A DNA stretch of 32,612 bases from Candidatus Cetobacterium colombiensis (GTDB taxonomy: Bacteria > Fusobacteriota > Fusobacteriia > Fusobacteriales > Fusobacteriaceae): the NCBI RefSeq assembly GCF_033962415.1, contig NZ_JAVIKH010000021.1, forward strand, positions 1 through 32,612, written 5' to 3'. A model generated the notes under the pieces. The model did no database searches and was not told the origin of the DNA. It worked only from the letters and a program-made list of their open reading frames with translations. Positions 14,823 through 23,169 of this stretch are shown piece by piece; within the stretch, counting starts at the first letter, position 1, and each line of letters starts with the position of its first letter. The translations under genes and the position numbers were made by a program.

Positions 14823-15116
14823 ATGAAAAAAATTATATTTATGACAATGTCATTACTTATGATGAGTAGTTTAGCTTTTGGAGCTGAAGGAGATCAAAAT
14901 GCTCCTCAAAATGAGGCACCAGTAGCTCAAGAAACTACGGAAACACCTGAGAATCTATCTAAAGGTGATTCATTTATGACAGCTTTTGGAATGAAAGGTT
15001 CAAATTTAGTTGTTAGAAGAAGAGTGAGATTAACAGCAGCTCATACAAATACTCATTCAACAGCAGTAAACTTAACTCATTCACAAAATACACCATATAC
15101 ATATGGAAATAGATAA
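14823..15116 (+). CDS. Small exported protein of unknown function
   Basis: 97 residues with a clear signal peptide (KKIIFMTMSLLMMSSLAFGA, cut before EGDQ), leaving about 75 residues in the periplasm or outside. The mature part starts with a Gln/Glu/Pro/Thr-rich stretch, then a basic patch (VVRRRVRLTAA) and a His/Thr/Asn-rich tail (HTNTHSTAVNLTHSQNTPY). No family is recognised. GGGAGG precedes its ATG, and it follows the beta-barrel gene closely, so the two are probably co-expressed and may work together. His/Thr spacing in the tail could allow metal binding, but this is speculative. Confidence 0.7.
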   Translation: MKKIIFMTMSLLMMSSLAFGAEGDQNAPQNEAPVAQETTETPENLSKGDSFMTAFGMKGSNLVVRRRVRLTAAHTNTHSTAVNLTHSQNTPYTYGNR

Positions 15117-15182
15117 ATTGAAAAATTAAGAAAGAAACACTGAAGGCAACACATTAAAATTATTTTATAATTATAATATGAA

Positions 15183-15210
15183 GGGCAGTTCAGTTGAACT
15201 GTCTTTTTTT
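15183..15210 (+). terminator. Terminator (or attenuator) ahead of the polysaccharide locus
   Basis: CAGTTCA (15186-15192) and TGAACTG (15195-15201) form a perfect stem extended by flanking G/C pairing, followed by seven T. It would end the exported-protein unit. Two overlapping-style TATAAT boxes (15166-15171, 15172-15177) lie directly before it, so it might instead act on a transcript entering the Wzz operon. Confidence 0.75.
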
Positions 15211-15238
15211 ATGAAAATATTACATTATGGGGAGAGGT

Positions 15239-15982
15239 ATGAGGAGAAAAGAGGATTTTTACGAAGATGATTTTTATGAAGACGAGGAAGAATTAGATTT
15301 AATGGATCTTGTCTTTACACTACTTAGAAGATGGAAATTAATAACATTAATAGCTATACCAATATTTGGACTTGGAGTTTTCTTTGCTATGACAAGACCA
15401 ACAGTTTATAAGGCTGAGATGACTATGATGGTATCAAGTGGAAGAAACTTTAGTGCTACTTCATTAGATGGCGGAGAGTTATCAGTAAACCAAAAGTTAG
15501 CTACAACTTATGCAGAAATAGCTAAAAGTAACGCTATTTTAAAAAATGTTATAAAAAAATATGATTTAGATACATCACTAGGAGGATTAAGAGGAAGTGT
15601 AACAATTGCTCCAGTTGAAGATACAGAACTAATGCAATTGACATATAAAAATTCAGATCCAGCTTTAGCAGCAGCAGTGGTAAACGAAATTGGAAATGAG
15701 TTTATGTTAAAAGTTCGTGAGGTTATGAACTTTCAAAATATAAAAGTTGTTGAACCAGCTGAGATTCCAAAGGAAGCGTTACCTAAAAAGCGTGTACTAA
15801 TACTTGCAATATCTGCAGTACTATCAGTTATGGTAGGATGTATGGCGGCCTTTATAGTGGAGTTTTTCTTCTGTAAACTGCGTAAACCTAAAGACATAGA
15901 GAAAATTTTAGGGACAACTATGTTAGGAATGGTTCCTGATTTTAGTCTTTCTTTAGTGGAAGGGGGAAAAGATGGAAAATAA
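15239..15982 (+). CDS. Wzz-type polysaccharide co-polymerase (chain-length determinant)
   Basis: An inner-membrane protein that, with the BY-kinase, controls polymer length and assembly of the surface polysaccharide. The layout is typical: an acidic cytoplasmic start (EDFYEDDFYEDEEELDLMDL), TM1 near residues 30-55 (KLITLIAIPIFGLGVFFAM), a periplasmic domain, and TM2 near 180-205 ending in a short basic tail (CKLRKPKDIEKILG). Proline before TM2 (PKEALPKKR) matches the family. The start is set at ATG 15239, because GGGGAGAGG lies just upstream; an in-frame ATG at 15227 has no binding site. It has no fused kinase domain: the kinase is the next gene, overlapping by 11 bases. Confidence 0.9.
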   Translation: MRRKEDFYEDDFYEDEEELDLMDLVFTLLRRWKLITLIAIPIFGLGVFFAMTRPTVYKAEMTMMVSSGRNFSATSLDGGELSVNQKLATTYAEIAKSNAILKNVIKKYDLDTSLGGLRGSVTIAPVEDTELMQLTYKNSDPALAAAVVNEIGNEFMLKVREVMNFQNIKVVEPAEIPKEALPKKRVLILAISAVLSVMVGCMAAFIVEFFFCKLRKPKDIEKILGTTMLGMVPDFSLSLVEGGKDGK

Positions 15983-16796
15983 AAGACAGATATTTTTTAA
16001 AGATGCAAACAATCACGAGATGAATGAAGCACTTAGAATTATTAGAACAAACTTACACTTTTTAAATGAAAAAGAGAGCGGAAGAACAGTTCTAGTTACA
16101 AGTACTGTTCCTAAAGAGGGGAAAAGTGTTATAGCTTCAAACTATGCAATGAGTATAGCTATTACAGGAAAAAAAGTATTACTAATAGATTGTGATATTA
16201 GAAGACCAAGAGCTCACGAAAGTTTTGGAGTATCTTTTAATAAAGGATTAGAATCAGTGCTTTCTGGTGAGTGTAAAGTAGAGGATGTAATTTTAAAAAA
16301 CGTAGAGAAAAATTTAGACATACTTCCTACAAGAAATGTGGCACACAATGTAACAGAGCTTTTTTTAGGGGATAAAATGAAAGCTTTACTAGAGGAGTTA
16401 AAAGAGGAATACAATACAGTGGTACTAGATACACCACCACTTATAATTGTAAGTGATGCAGCAATACTTTCTAAGTACTGTGATGGAGTTGTTTATATTG
16501 TAGCTTATGATCAAGTTGCAAAAAGAGAGTTGGAGTTTGGAAAAACTATGCTAAACAATGCCAAGGCAAATATATATGGATTTGTTGTAAACAAGGTGGA
16601 TAAAAATGGACTTTCTTATGGAAACTATGGATATTATAACAACAACTATTCATACTATAAAGATTACTACACAGAAGAGGGAGAAGCTTTAGCAAGGGAA
16701 TATAAACCTCAAAAAGGGTTTAAGGGATTTATTGAAAAGTTGAAAAGAGACTACAAGAGACAACTAAGTGGAGATCAAAAGGGGAAAAGATGGTAG
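15972..16796 (+). CDS. Bacterial tyrosine kinase (BY-kinase, CpsD/Wzc-C type)
   Basis: Cytoplasmic autophosphorylating kinase that cycles with the Wzz-type activator and the CpsB-type phosphatase to run polymer synthesis. Walker A TSTVPKEGKS is at residues 43-52, Walker A' LLIDCDIRRP at 70-79 and Walker B VVLDTPP at 150-156. The C-terminus carries a dense tyrosine cluster (Tyr216, 219, 221, 222, 226, 228, 229, 232, 233), the usual phosphorylation sites. 274 residues is slightly longer than CpsD because of a basic tail after the cluster. ATG at 15972 is preceded by AGGGGG inside the end of the Wzz gene. Confidence 0.93.
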   Translation: MENKRQIFFKDANNHEMNEALRIIRTNLHFLNEKESGRTVLVTSTVPKEGKSVIASNYAMSIAITGKKVLLIDCDIRRPRAHESFGVSFNKGLESVLSGECKVEDVILKNVEKNLDILPTRNVAHNVTELFLGDKMKALLEELKEEYNTVVLDTPPLIIVSDAAILSKYCDGVVYIVAYDQVAKRELEFGKTMLNNAKANIYGFVVNKVDKNGLSYGNYGYYNNNYSYYKDYYTEEGEALAREYKPQKGFKGFIEKLKRDYKRQLSGDQKGKRW

Positions 16797-17545
16797 ATAT
16801 CCACAGTCATATACTCTTTGGAGTAGATGACGGACCAGAAACTTTGGATGAATCTATTGAGATGATCAGAAAGGGAATGGAACTGGGTTTTCGTGAGTTT
16901 TACTTAACTTCTCACTATGGAAAAGGGCGATTTCGTAATGAGAACTACAATGAAAACTTTGAAATTTTAAAAGAAAAGTGTCAGAACTTAAATTTAGATA
17001 TAGAGTTACATAGGGGAAATGAAATATATTTAGATGAAAATATTTTAAAAACACTGGAAGAAAAAAACTACAATGTTATGAAAGAAAAGTATCTTCTAGT
17101 GGAGTTTTCACCAATGACGCTACCAGTTGTAGGCAAGCATATGGTGAAGAAAGTTTTAGAAAAAAATTATATTCCAATAGTTGCACATGTGGAAAGATAC
17201 AACCATTTTCGTGGGAGTGATCTTATGGAGCTAAAGAGGTTAGGGGCTTTGCTTCAGCTGAACATTGGTGGGGAAAAACCAAAACATATTAAAAGACTAT
17301 TGAAAGAAGGGAAAATTGACTTTTTAGCTAGTGATGCTCATAGATTGGAGAAAAGGGGTTATAATTTAGAGGAGTTAAAAAGATTAAATGGATTATTGGG
17401 AGAGAAAAGGATAAAAAGAATGACTAACTTTTTAGAGTTAGTAGAGGAGGGAGAAAATAGTGAGAAGATACAATCTAATAGCAAGTTTTTTAGTTCTTTC
17501 TTTAGGGGCATACTCACAGGGACTTGGTTTAGAAGAGATTCTTAA
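16790..17545 (+). CDS. CpsB/YwqE-type PHP-domain tyrosine phosphatase
   Basis: Manganese-dependent phosphatase that removes phosphate from the BY-kinase tyrosine cluster. PHP metal-site motifs are present: DIHSHILFGVDDGP at residues 3-16, TSHYGKGR, HVERYNHF and ASDAHR. 251 residues. It overlaps the kinase gene by 7 bases, with GGGGAAAAG before the ATG. The last 28 codons run over the start of the TolC-like gene in another frame, an 86-base overlap. Those residues (SEKIQSNSKFF onward) go beyond where the family fold usually ends, so the tail is probably dispensable or reflects loss of an earlier stop. Confidence 0.92.
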   Translation: MVDIHSHILFGVDDGPETLDESIEMIRKGMELGFREFYLTSHYGKGRFRNENYNENFEILKEKCQNLNLDIELHRGNEIYLDENILKTLEEKNYNVMKEKYLLVEFSPMTLPVVGKHMVKKVLEKNYIPIVAHVERYNHFRGSDLMELKRLGALLQLNIGGEKPKHIKRLLKEGKIDFLASDAHRLEKRGYNLEELKRLNGLLGEKRIKRMTNFLELVEEGENSEKIQSNSKFFSSFFRGILTGTWFRRDS

Positions 17546-18698
17546 AAGAGTTGAAACAGGAAACCCTGAAGTAAAAGTTAAAGAGTTAGATGTAATGATA
17601 AAAGAAAAGGGAAAGAAAAAAGCATTTAGAAACCTTATTTTACCACCAATTACAATGGAAAGTGAAAATGATTGGGAAACAGCTAAAAAAGAGGGGTTTG
17701 GATTTGAGAAAATAGAAGCAGTAATTCCTATTTTTCAAGGTGGAAAAATAATGAATACATATAAAAGATCAAAGAGTGAATTAGAGTTAGCTAAAGAGGA
17801 GAAAAAGCTAGCTGTTTACTCTTGGCAAGAAACTGCTGTAAATGCATATTTTACTAATTTAAACTACAGAAAGCAAAAAGAGATTACAGATTCAACAATA
17901 GATGCTCTACAAAAACAGCATAATAGATTAAATGGATTATATGAGGAGAATAAATTAATTGCTAAATCTGAAATTTTAAAAGTGGAAGCGAACTTAGAAA
18001 ATAATAAGGCGTTAAATTATGAAAATTCTCAAAAAGAAAGAGCTGCAAAAGAAACGTTAATGCAACTTTTAGGTTATGATTTAGATAGGCAGGTAAATTT
18101 AGATGAGTTTAATACAACGAACTATTTAAAATCACTTGGAGCTATAAAAAAAGTTGAAGATCCTAAAAATACAACTTTGGGAAAAGCTCAAAGTTTAATG
18201 GTAGAGTTAGCAGAGTATGATTTAAAAATTGCAAAGGCTGATTTATATCCAACACTTTATGTAAAACCATCTCATACTTTTAAAGAGGAAAATTTGAATA
18301 CAAACAAATATGAAACTGTAAATGAGGGAAGAGTTGAAGTTGGAATAAGATATACCTTTGCATGGGGAGCAACTTTAGATTCTGTAGATCAAAGTGAATA
18401 TCAGTTAGATCAAGCTAAAATAAAATATGACAACAATATTTCAGGAATAAAGTTAGATATGAGAAACAAACTGGGAGAGATTGAATCTCTTGCTGGTCAA
18501 AGTGAAGCTCAAAAGAAAAGAGTGGAGTTACTGAGAGAAAACTTAAAAATTGATAACTTAAGATACGACAGTGAATTAGTTACAACTTTTGATTACTTAA
18601 ACTCAGTAAATCAACTAAAAAGTGCAGAGGAAGATTACTATAAACTTCAAAGATCACTTGTTTTAGCGGTGATTGAGTATGAGAATCTATATAAATAG
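17460..18698 (+). CDS. TolC-like outer-membrane efflux/secretion protein
   Basis: Outer-membrane channel-tunnel of a tripartite exporter. It has a signal peptide (about residues 1-20, ending in LSLGAYSQG), then the family opening LEEILKRVETGNPEVK, and long amphipathic helices in two repeats, the second ending with TTFDYLNSVNQLKSAEEDYYKLQRSLVLAVIEYENLYK. 412 residues fits TolC relatives. The start is GTG at 17460 after GAGGAGGGAG; this overlaps the CpsB-type gene. It is followed directly by membrane-fusion and MacB-like permease genes, so the three likely form one machine within the polysaccharide locus. Confidence 0.88.
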   Translation: MRRYNLIASFLVLSLGAYSQGLGLEEILKRVETGNPEVKVKELDVMIKEKGKKKAFRNLILPPITMESENDWETAKKEGFGFEKIEAVIPIFQGGKIMNTYKRSKSELELAKEEKKLAVYSWQETAVNAYFTNLNYRKQKEITDSTIDALQKQHNRLNGLYEENKLIAKSEILKVEANLENNKALNYENSQKERAAKETLMQLLGYDLDRQVNLDEFNTTNYLKSLGAIKKVEDPKNTTLGKAQSLMVELAEYDLKIAKADLYPTLYVKPSHTFKEENLNTNKYETVNEGRVEVGIRYTFAWGATLDSVDQSEYQLDQAKIKYDNNISGIKLDMRNKLGEIESLAGQSEAQKKRVELLRENLKIDNLRYDSELVTTFDYLNSVNQLKSAEEDYYKLQRSLVLAVIEYENLYK

Positions 18699-18707
18699 GG
18701 GATAAAT

Positions 18708-20027
18708 ATGAATAAAAAAATAATGATAGGTGCATTGGTAGCAGCTTTAGCTCTTGGAGGTTATCTAGCAGTTGATAAAGTAACTGGAAAAAATGTCAAA
18801 GTATCTAAAATAGAGATAGGAAATCTTTCAAGCTCTTTACTTTACTCTGGAATGGTAGCTGCAGGAGAAGTTGTACCTGTATATGTGGAAGCACCAGTGC
18901 TAGTGGAATCAGTTTTAGCCCGTGTGGGACAAGAGGTTGAACCTGGAGATAAACTGATGACTTTTAGTAGTAAAAGTGTAATTGAAAATGATAAAGAACT
19001 GAGAATAAATGAGTTAGACATAAAGGATGTTAAACTTAAAATAGCTGACTTAGATGGGGGATCACTAAAGTTAGAACTAGACAACAGAAAGTTAGAGATG
19101 AGAAACCTTGAAGAAAGAATAAAGGGAGATGAAAGAAGACTTCCAGTTTTAGCGTCAGAGCTTAGAACTTTAAAAGAAAAAGCTGTGGCATACAAAAGAC
19201 TTTTAGATGCTGATGGAATCTCTAGTACAGAGGCCAATAGAGCTGCAACAGAGGCTGAAGGAAAAGCTGTGGAGTTTGAAGATTTAAAAACTAACTTAGA
19301 GTTAAATAGACAAAAGTTTGAGCTATCAGCAGTGAGCTTTGAAAGTTTAACAAGACAGTTAGCAATAGAAGAGGCTAAATTAAAATCAAACTTAGAGAAG
19401 TTACAGCTAGGAAATGAGATTTTAGTTCGTCGTGCAGAACAACTGAAAAAACCACTAGAAGCACCAGTGGCTGGAGTTATAACAGCAATAGATGTAAGTG
19501 AAGGAAGCAACGCTTTTAGTGGACAGAGATTACTTGCCATTTCTCCAAAGGGAGAGAGCGTAGTTAAAGTGGAAGTTCCAATGTATGGAGCTAACAGTGT
19601 ACTAAAGGGACAAAGGGCTATGGTTAGATCATCTTCATCAGGGGGAGATCTAATATATTCTGGTGTTGTTTCTAGAGTTTCAAGTGTGGCTCGTGAAAGT
19701 GTACTAGGTGGAAAAAATGATAAGGTTATAGAGGTAGAGGTAAAAATTTCAGAAAAAAATGAGTTGAAACCTGGATTTATAACTGATGTGGAAATAAGTA
19801 GCGAAAGTAGTCGTAGTGTTGCAACAGTTTCATCTTTCTCTGTTATAGAAGAGGGAGATAAAAGTTATGTTTATATAGTGGATGAGGGAAGAGTTCGTAA
19901 AACTGAGATTAAAGTGGGAACAAAAACTGCCACAGACTATGAAGTGCTAAACTTGCCTTTAGGAACTGAAGTTATTGTAAATCCATTTAAAGTTTCAAAT
20001 GGAGAGAGAGTAAAGGCTGTGATTTAA
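18708..20027 (+). CDS. HlyD/MacA-type membrane-fusion protein
   Basis: Periplasmic adaptor joining an inner-membrane transporter to the TolC-like channel. One N-terminal membrane anchor (residues about 4-22), a first lipoyl half (APVLVESVLARVGQEVEPGDKLMTF), a long coiled coil (about residues 95-240), a second lipoyl half (LEAPVAGVITAIDVSEGSNAFSGQ), then beta-barrel and membrane-proximal domains. 439 residues, typical. GGGGAT precedes the ATG, and its TAA overlaps the permease ATG by one base. Confidence 0.9.
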   Translation: MNKKIMIGALVAALALGGYLAVDKVTGKNVKVSKIEIGNLSSSLLYSGMVAAGEVVPVYVEAPVLVESVLARVGQEVEPGDKLMTFSSKSVIENDKELRINELDIKDVKLKIADLDGGSLKLELDNRKLEMRNLEERIKGDERRLPVLASELRTLKEKAVAYKRLLDADGISSTEANRAATEAEGKAVEFEDLKTNLELNRQKFELSAVSFESLTRQLAIEEAKLKSNLEKLQLGNEILVRRAEQLKKPLEAPVAGVITAIDVSEGSNAFSGQRLLAISPKGESVVKVEVPMYGANSVLKGQRAMVRSSSSGGDLIYSGVVSRVSSVARESVLGGKNDKVIEVEVKISEKNELKPGFITDVEISSESSRSVATVSSFSVIEEGDKSYVYIVDEGRVRKTEIKVGTKTATDYEVLNLPLGTEVIVNPFKVSNGERVKAVI

Positions 20028-21103
20028 TGAGATTTTGGATGGCAGCTAAGTTTTTAAAAGGAAATATCACAAGAGCTATGTTTCCACTTTTAGCAGTGGT
20101 AATTGGAGCTATGACTCTTATTATGACACTGTCTTTGGGGGATGGAGCGAAAAATATTATAAATAAAGATTTATCTGCCATTGGAGGTAACAGAATTCTT
20201 TTGGGAGATACAACTTTAACTAAAAGAGACTTAGAGCTAATGGAAAGGTTGCCATTTGTAGAATATGCAGTTTTTCCAGAGGAGAGAGTTTTAATTAACA
20301 ATACATTGTTTAGGGGATACAGTAAAAAAGCTTTGTTATCTATGAATTTACCAATTTTAAAAGATAATGAGGTAGTACTTGATAAAATACAGTTTCCAAA
20401 TGGAAAAGTTGGAGACACAATTGATTTAGAAACAAAATTGGGAAAAAGGAAATTTACAATTAGGGATTACTATCAAGAGGAAAGTCCATTTGAAACTATG
20501 AGAATGGGTAATAGAGTCATAGTTAGTGACGAAACTTTTGAAAGAATCTTTGGAAGGAGTAACTACAATAGCTTAGTAGTCTCCTTTCCACAAGATGAAG
20601 ACGGAGAGGAATATATACCAGTTGTACTAAGAGAGCTTAACAGGTCTCGGTTTAGTTACAGTCAGGTGCGTGTTTTAGAAACGCCAGCAGTCTATAAAAA
20701 AGTGGAGAGGATAAAAAGCTTTGTAGGAAAAAGTTTATTTATCCTCTCTTTTATTTCTTTAATTGTTGGTGGAGCTGGGATTTTAAATCTAATAGCTGCG
20801 GCAGTGAGAGAGAGAACATCATATATAGGGATACTGAGAACAGTGGGGATGGATAAAAGAAGTTTGATGGAAATATTTTTAATAGAGGCAGCAGTGGTGA
20901 TAACTTTAGGAGCTATTATAGGAATAATCCTTGGAGTGGCGGTGTCGTACCTAGCTGGAAATTTACTAAAAATACCACCATATTTTAACTTTTTAAAGAT
21001 GGTAGGAGCGCTAGTTCTTACAATGGGTGTTGGTCTAATATTTGGAGTTTTCCCAGCTAAAAGAGCAGGAGAGTTAGAGATAGTAGAGGCACTGAAAATT
21101 TAA
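20027..21103 (+). CDS. MacB/FtsX-type ABC permease without ATPase domain
   Basis: An inner-membrane subunit of a type VII (MacB-like) ABC transporter that moves substrate through the adaptor and TolC-like channel by mechanotransmission. TM1 is at about residues 18-37, followed by a periplasmic MacB core domain and three C-terminal TMs in an FtsX domain. The tail holds RERTSYIGILRTVGMDKRSLMEIFLIEAA and FPAKRAGELEIVEALKI. 358 residues matches a permease alone: MacB itself carries an N-terminal ATPase, which is absent. No separate ABC ATPase occurs in this locus; the only one in the window is phnC. Confidence 0.88.
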   Translation: MRFWMAAKFLKGNITRAMFPLLAVVIGAMTLIMTLSLGDGAKNIINKDLSAIGGNRILLGDTTLTKRDLELMERLPFVEYAVFPEERVLINNTLFRGYSKKALLSMNLPILKDNEVVLDKIQFPNGKVGDTIDLETKLGKRKFTIRDYYQEESPFETMRMGNRVIVSDETFERIFGRSNYNSLVVSFPQDEDGEEYIPVVLRELNRSRFSYSQVRVLETPAVYKKVERIKSFVGKSLFILSFISLIVGGAGILNLIAAAVRERTSYIGILRTVGMDKRSLMEIFLIEAAVVITLGAIIGIILGVAVSYLAGNLLKIPPYFNFLKMVGALVLTMGVGLIFGVFPAKRAGELEIVEALKI

Positions 21104-21119
21104 GGGAGGGGAAGCGACT

Positions 21120-22370
21120 ATGAAACATAGTCAGAACAGTAAAGGAAGAATTATTTACACAATGACGCTACTTTTACTATTTGAAATAGTTAGAGAAAAT
21201 TTTAGACTAGATAGAGAATTAATATTTTATTCGTTATTTCCAATTATGATTTTTTCTTACTATATATTTGATACTTTTTCATTTAATAAAAAATATAGAT
21301 ATCGGGAGTTTATAATATCTGGAGTTATAAATGGATTTGTTTTCTATGTTTTGGCGATTTTTTATGAAAAACCTACTATGATATTTGGATGGGCATTCTA
21401 TACATTGATGCAAAATATTGTTAAGTATTTTTATAACTCAACTTTTAGTCCAATGGAAAGAGTGGTTTTACTTACAGACAAAAAAGAAGAAGTACTTGAA
21501 AGAGTTATTGAAAGAAATGAGAAACTTTGCTTTGAAGGATGTGTGAACTTAGGTGAAATAAATAGAATAAAAGAGATAAATCCTAGTGAAGTTATATATC
21601 CAATAGAGATGACAGATCGAGTTGTAGATGATATTTTTGATTTGAAAATGTCAGGAGTAAAGGTAAAGGATTCTATGGCATTTTTACAAGAGGTTGAAGG
21701 AAAGATTGATGTAGATAGTTTATCTAAAGATTGGGTTATAAAGGCTAAAGGTTTTGAAGTTTTAAGTTCTGGTGTAGAGCAAAGAATAAAAAGATTTTTA
21801 GATATAGCTATGTCAGTAGTTATAGTCTTAGTTGGAGCTCCTTTTATGGTATTTACATATTTTCTTGTAAAGTTAGATAATCCTAAAAACTTTTTAAATA
21901 ATCCAGCGTTTTTTAAACAAAAGCGTATAGGAAGTGGTGGAAAAGAGTTTGAAATAGTGAAGTTTAGATCTATGAGATTACATGATCCAAAAGAACACTC
22001 AAAATATGCAAGCAAAAAAGATGATAGAATTACTAGAGTAGGAAAGTTTATAAGAAAAACAAGGTTAGACGAACTACCTCAAATTTTAAATGTGTTAAAA
22101 GGGGATATGAGTTTTGTTGGACCTAGACCAGAGTGGAATGAGTTGGGCAGAGAGTATGAGAAAGAAATAAATATGTACAAGGTACGTTATGCAGTAAAAC
22201 CAGGGCTAACAGGTTGGGCTCAAGTTATGTATCCATATGGAGCTAGTTTAGATGATGCAAAGAAAAAGTTAGAATATGATATCTATTATATAAAACACCA
22301 AAATGTTATCTTAGATATAATGATATTATTTAAAACAGTTAAAGTAGTACTGTTTGGAAAGGGGATGTAG
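21120..22370 (+). CDS. Polyprenyl-phosphate sugar-1-phosphate transferase (initiating enzyme)
   Basis: Starts the repeat unit by moving a sugar-1-phosphate from a nucleotide sugar to undecaprenyl phosphate at the inner membrane. The N-terminal half has about four to five membrane segments and a CoA-binding-like middle. The catalytic domain from about residue 225 has RFLDIAMSVVIVLVGAPF, KQKRIGSGGKEFEIVKFRSMR, RKTRLDELPQ, VGPRP and KPGLTGWAQV, all typical of the WbaP/EpsE sugar transferase family. 416 residues fits. GGGAGGGG precedes the ATG, 17 bases after the permease stop. The sugar (Glc, Gal or an amino sugar) cannot be told. Confidence 0.94.
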   Translation: MKHSQNSKGRIIYTMTLLLLFEIVRENFRLDRELIFYSLFPIMIFSYYIFDTFSFNKKYRYREFIISGVINGFVFYVLAIFYEKPTMIFGWAFYTLMQNIVKYFYNSTFSPMERVVLLTDKKEEVLERVIERNEKLCFEGCVNLGEINRIKEINPSEVIYPIEMTDRVVDDIFDLKMSGVKVKDSMAFLQEVEGKIDVDSLSKDWVIKAKGFEVLSSGVEQRIKRFLDIAMSVVIVLVGAPFMVFTYFLVKLDNPKNFLNNPAFFKQKRIGSGGKEFEIVKFRSMRLHDPKEHSKYASKKDDRITRVGKFIRKTRLDELPQILNVLKGDMSFVGPRPEWNELGREYEKEINMYKVRYAVKPGLTGWAQVMYPYGASLDDAKKKLEYDIYYIKHQNVILDIMILFKTVKVVLFGKGM

Positions 22371-22371
22371 A

Positions 22372-23169
22372 ATGTATGATATTACTTCTAGTATTGTAAC
22401 TTACAATACTAAAATAGATGAATTACAAAAAGCAATAGAAAGTTTTTTAAATACAGATTTAAATGTTCAACTATATATATCAGATAATTCACCTACTGAT
22501 GATTTAAAAGAATTTATAAATAAATTTAATGATAAAAGAATAAATTATACTTTTAATGATAGAAATGGTGGATATGGCTGGGGACATAATCAAATAATAA
22601 AAAAAGTGATGGGAAAATCAAACTATCACTTAATATTAAATCCAGATATTTATTTTAAAAATGGAGTTTTGGAAGAGTTGTTTTCTTACATGGAAAAAAA
22701 TAGAGATACTGGAAATATAATGCCAATGGTGAAATACCCCAATGGTGAAATTCAATATTTATGTAAAAGAATTCCCAGTCCAAAAGATCTATTTTTAAGA
22801 AAGTTTTGTCCAATTAAGTGGATTATAGAGAGAAATAATTTGAAATATGAAATGAGAGAAACAGGATATAATCAGATAATGAATGTTCCTATTTTATCTG
22901 GATGTTTTATGTTTATAAGAACAGAGGTATTTGAAAATGTAGGATTATTTGATGAAAGATATTTTATGTATATGGAGGATTTTGATTTAAGTAGAAGGAT
23001 ACATGAAAAGTATAAAACAATTTTTTATCCTAAAGTTGAAATTACTCATGCTCATGCAAAAGAGTCTTTTAAAAATAAAAAAATGGCTAAAATACATTTA
23101 AAAGCAGCAATAAAATATTTCAATAAATGGGGTTGGCTATTTGATAAAAAAAGGAGAACAACGGCATGA
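22372..23169 (+). CDS. GT2-family glycosyltransferase
   Basis: A cytoplasmic or membrane-associated transferase adding one sugar to the repeat unit. The GT-A fold is shown by an N-terminal ITSSIVTYNT strand, SDNSPTDD, DRNGGYGWGHNQI, the metal-binding LILNPDIYF, and LSGCFMFIRTEVFENVGLFDERYFMYMEDFDLSRRI. This pattern is common among rhamnosyltransferases. Start ATG 22372 is chosen because AAAGGGG is seven bases upstream; an upstream in-frame ATG at 22354 lies inside the previous gene and before that site. 265 residues. The donor is perhaps dTDP-rhamnose, by locus context only. Confidence 0.9.
   Translation: MYDITSSIVTYNTKIDELQKAIESFLNTDLNVQLYISDNSPTDDLKEFINKFNDKRINYTFNDRNGGYGWGHNQIIKKVMGKSNYHLILNPDIYFKNGVLEELFSYMEKNRDTGNIMPMVKYPNGEIQYLCKRIPSPKDLFLRKFCPIKWIIERNNLKYEMRETGYNQIMNVPILSGCFMFIRTEVFENVGLFDERYFMYMEDFDLSRRIHEKYKTIFYPKVEITHAHAKESFKNKKMAKIHLKAAIKYFNKWGWLFDKKRRTTA

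Noticed and set aside
15117-15226. JUMPstart/ops element before the polysaccharide operon
   Set aside because: No GGCGGTAG-type core is present; the GGGCAG sequence belongs to the terminator stem.
18842-19540. Long minus-strand open frame (232 codons) opposite the membrane-fusion gene
   Set aside because: Ser/Leu-rich shadow of the coiled-coil coding strand, with no ribosome binding site and no recognisable motif.
21431-22015. Minus-strand open frame of 194 codons opposite the sugar transferase gene
   Set aside because: It mirrors a confidently identified gene, and its translation is low-complexity.
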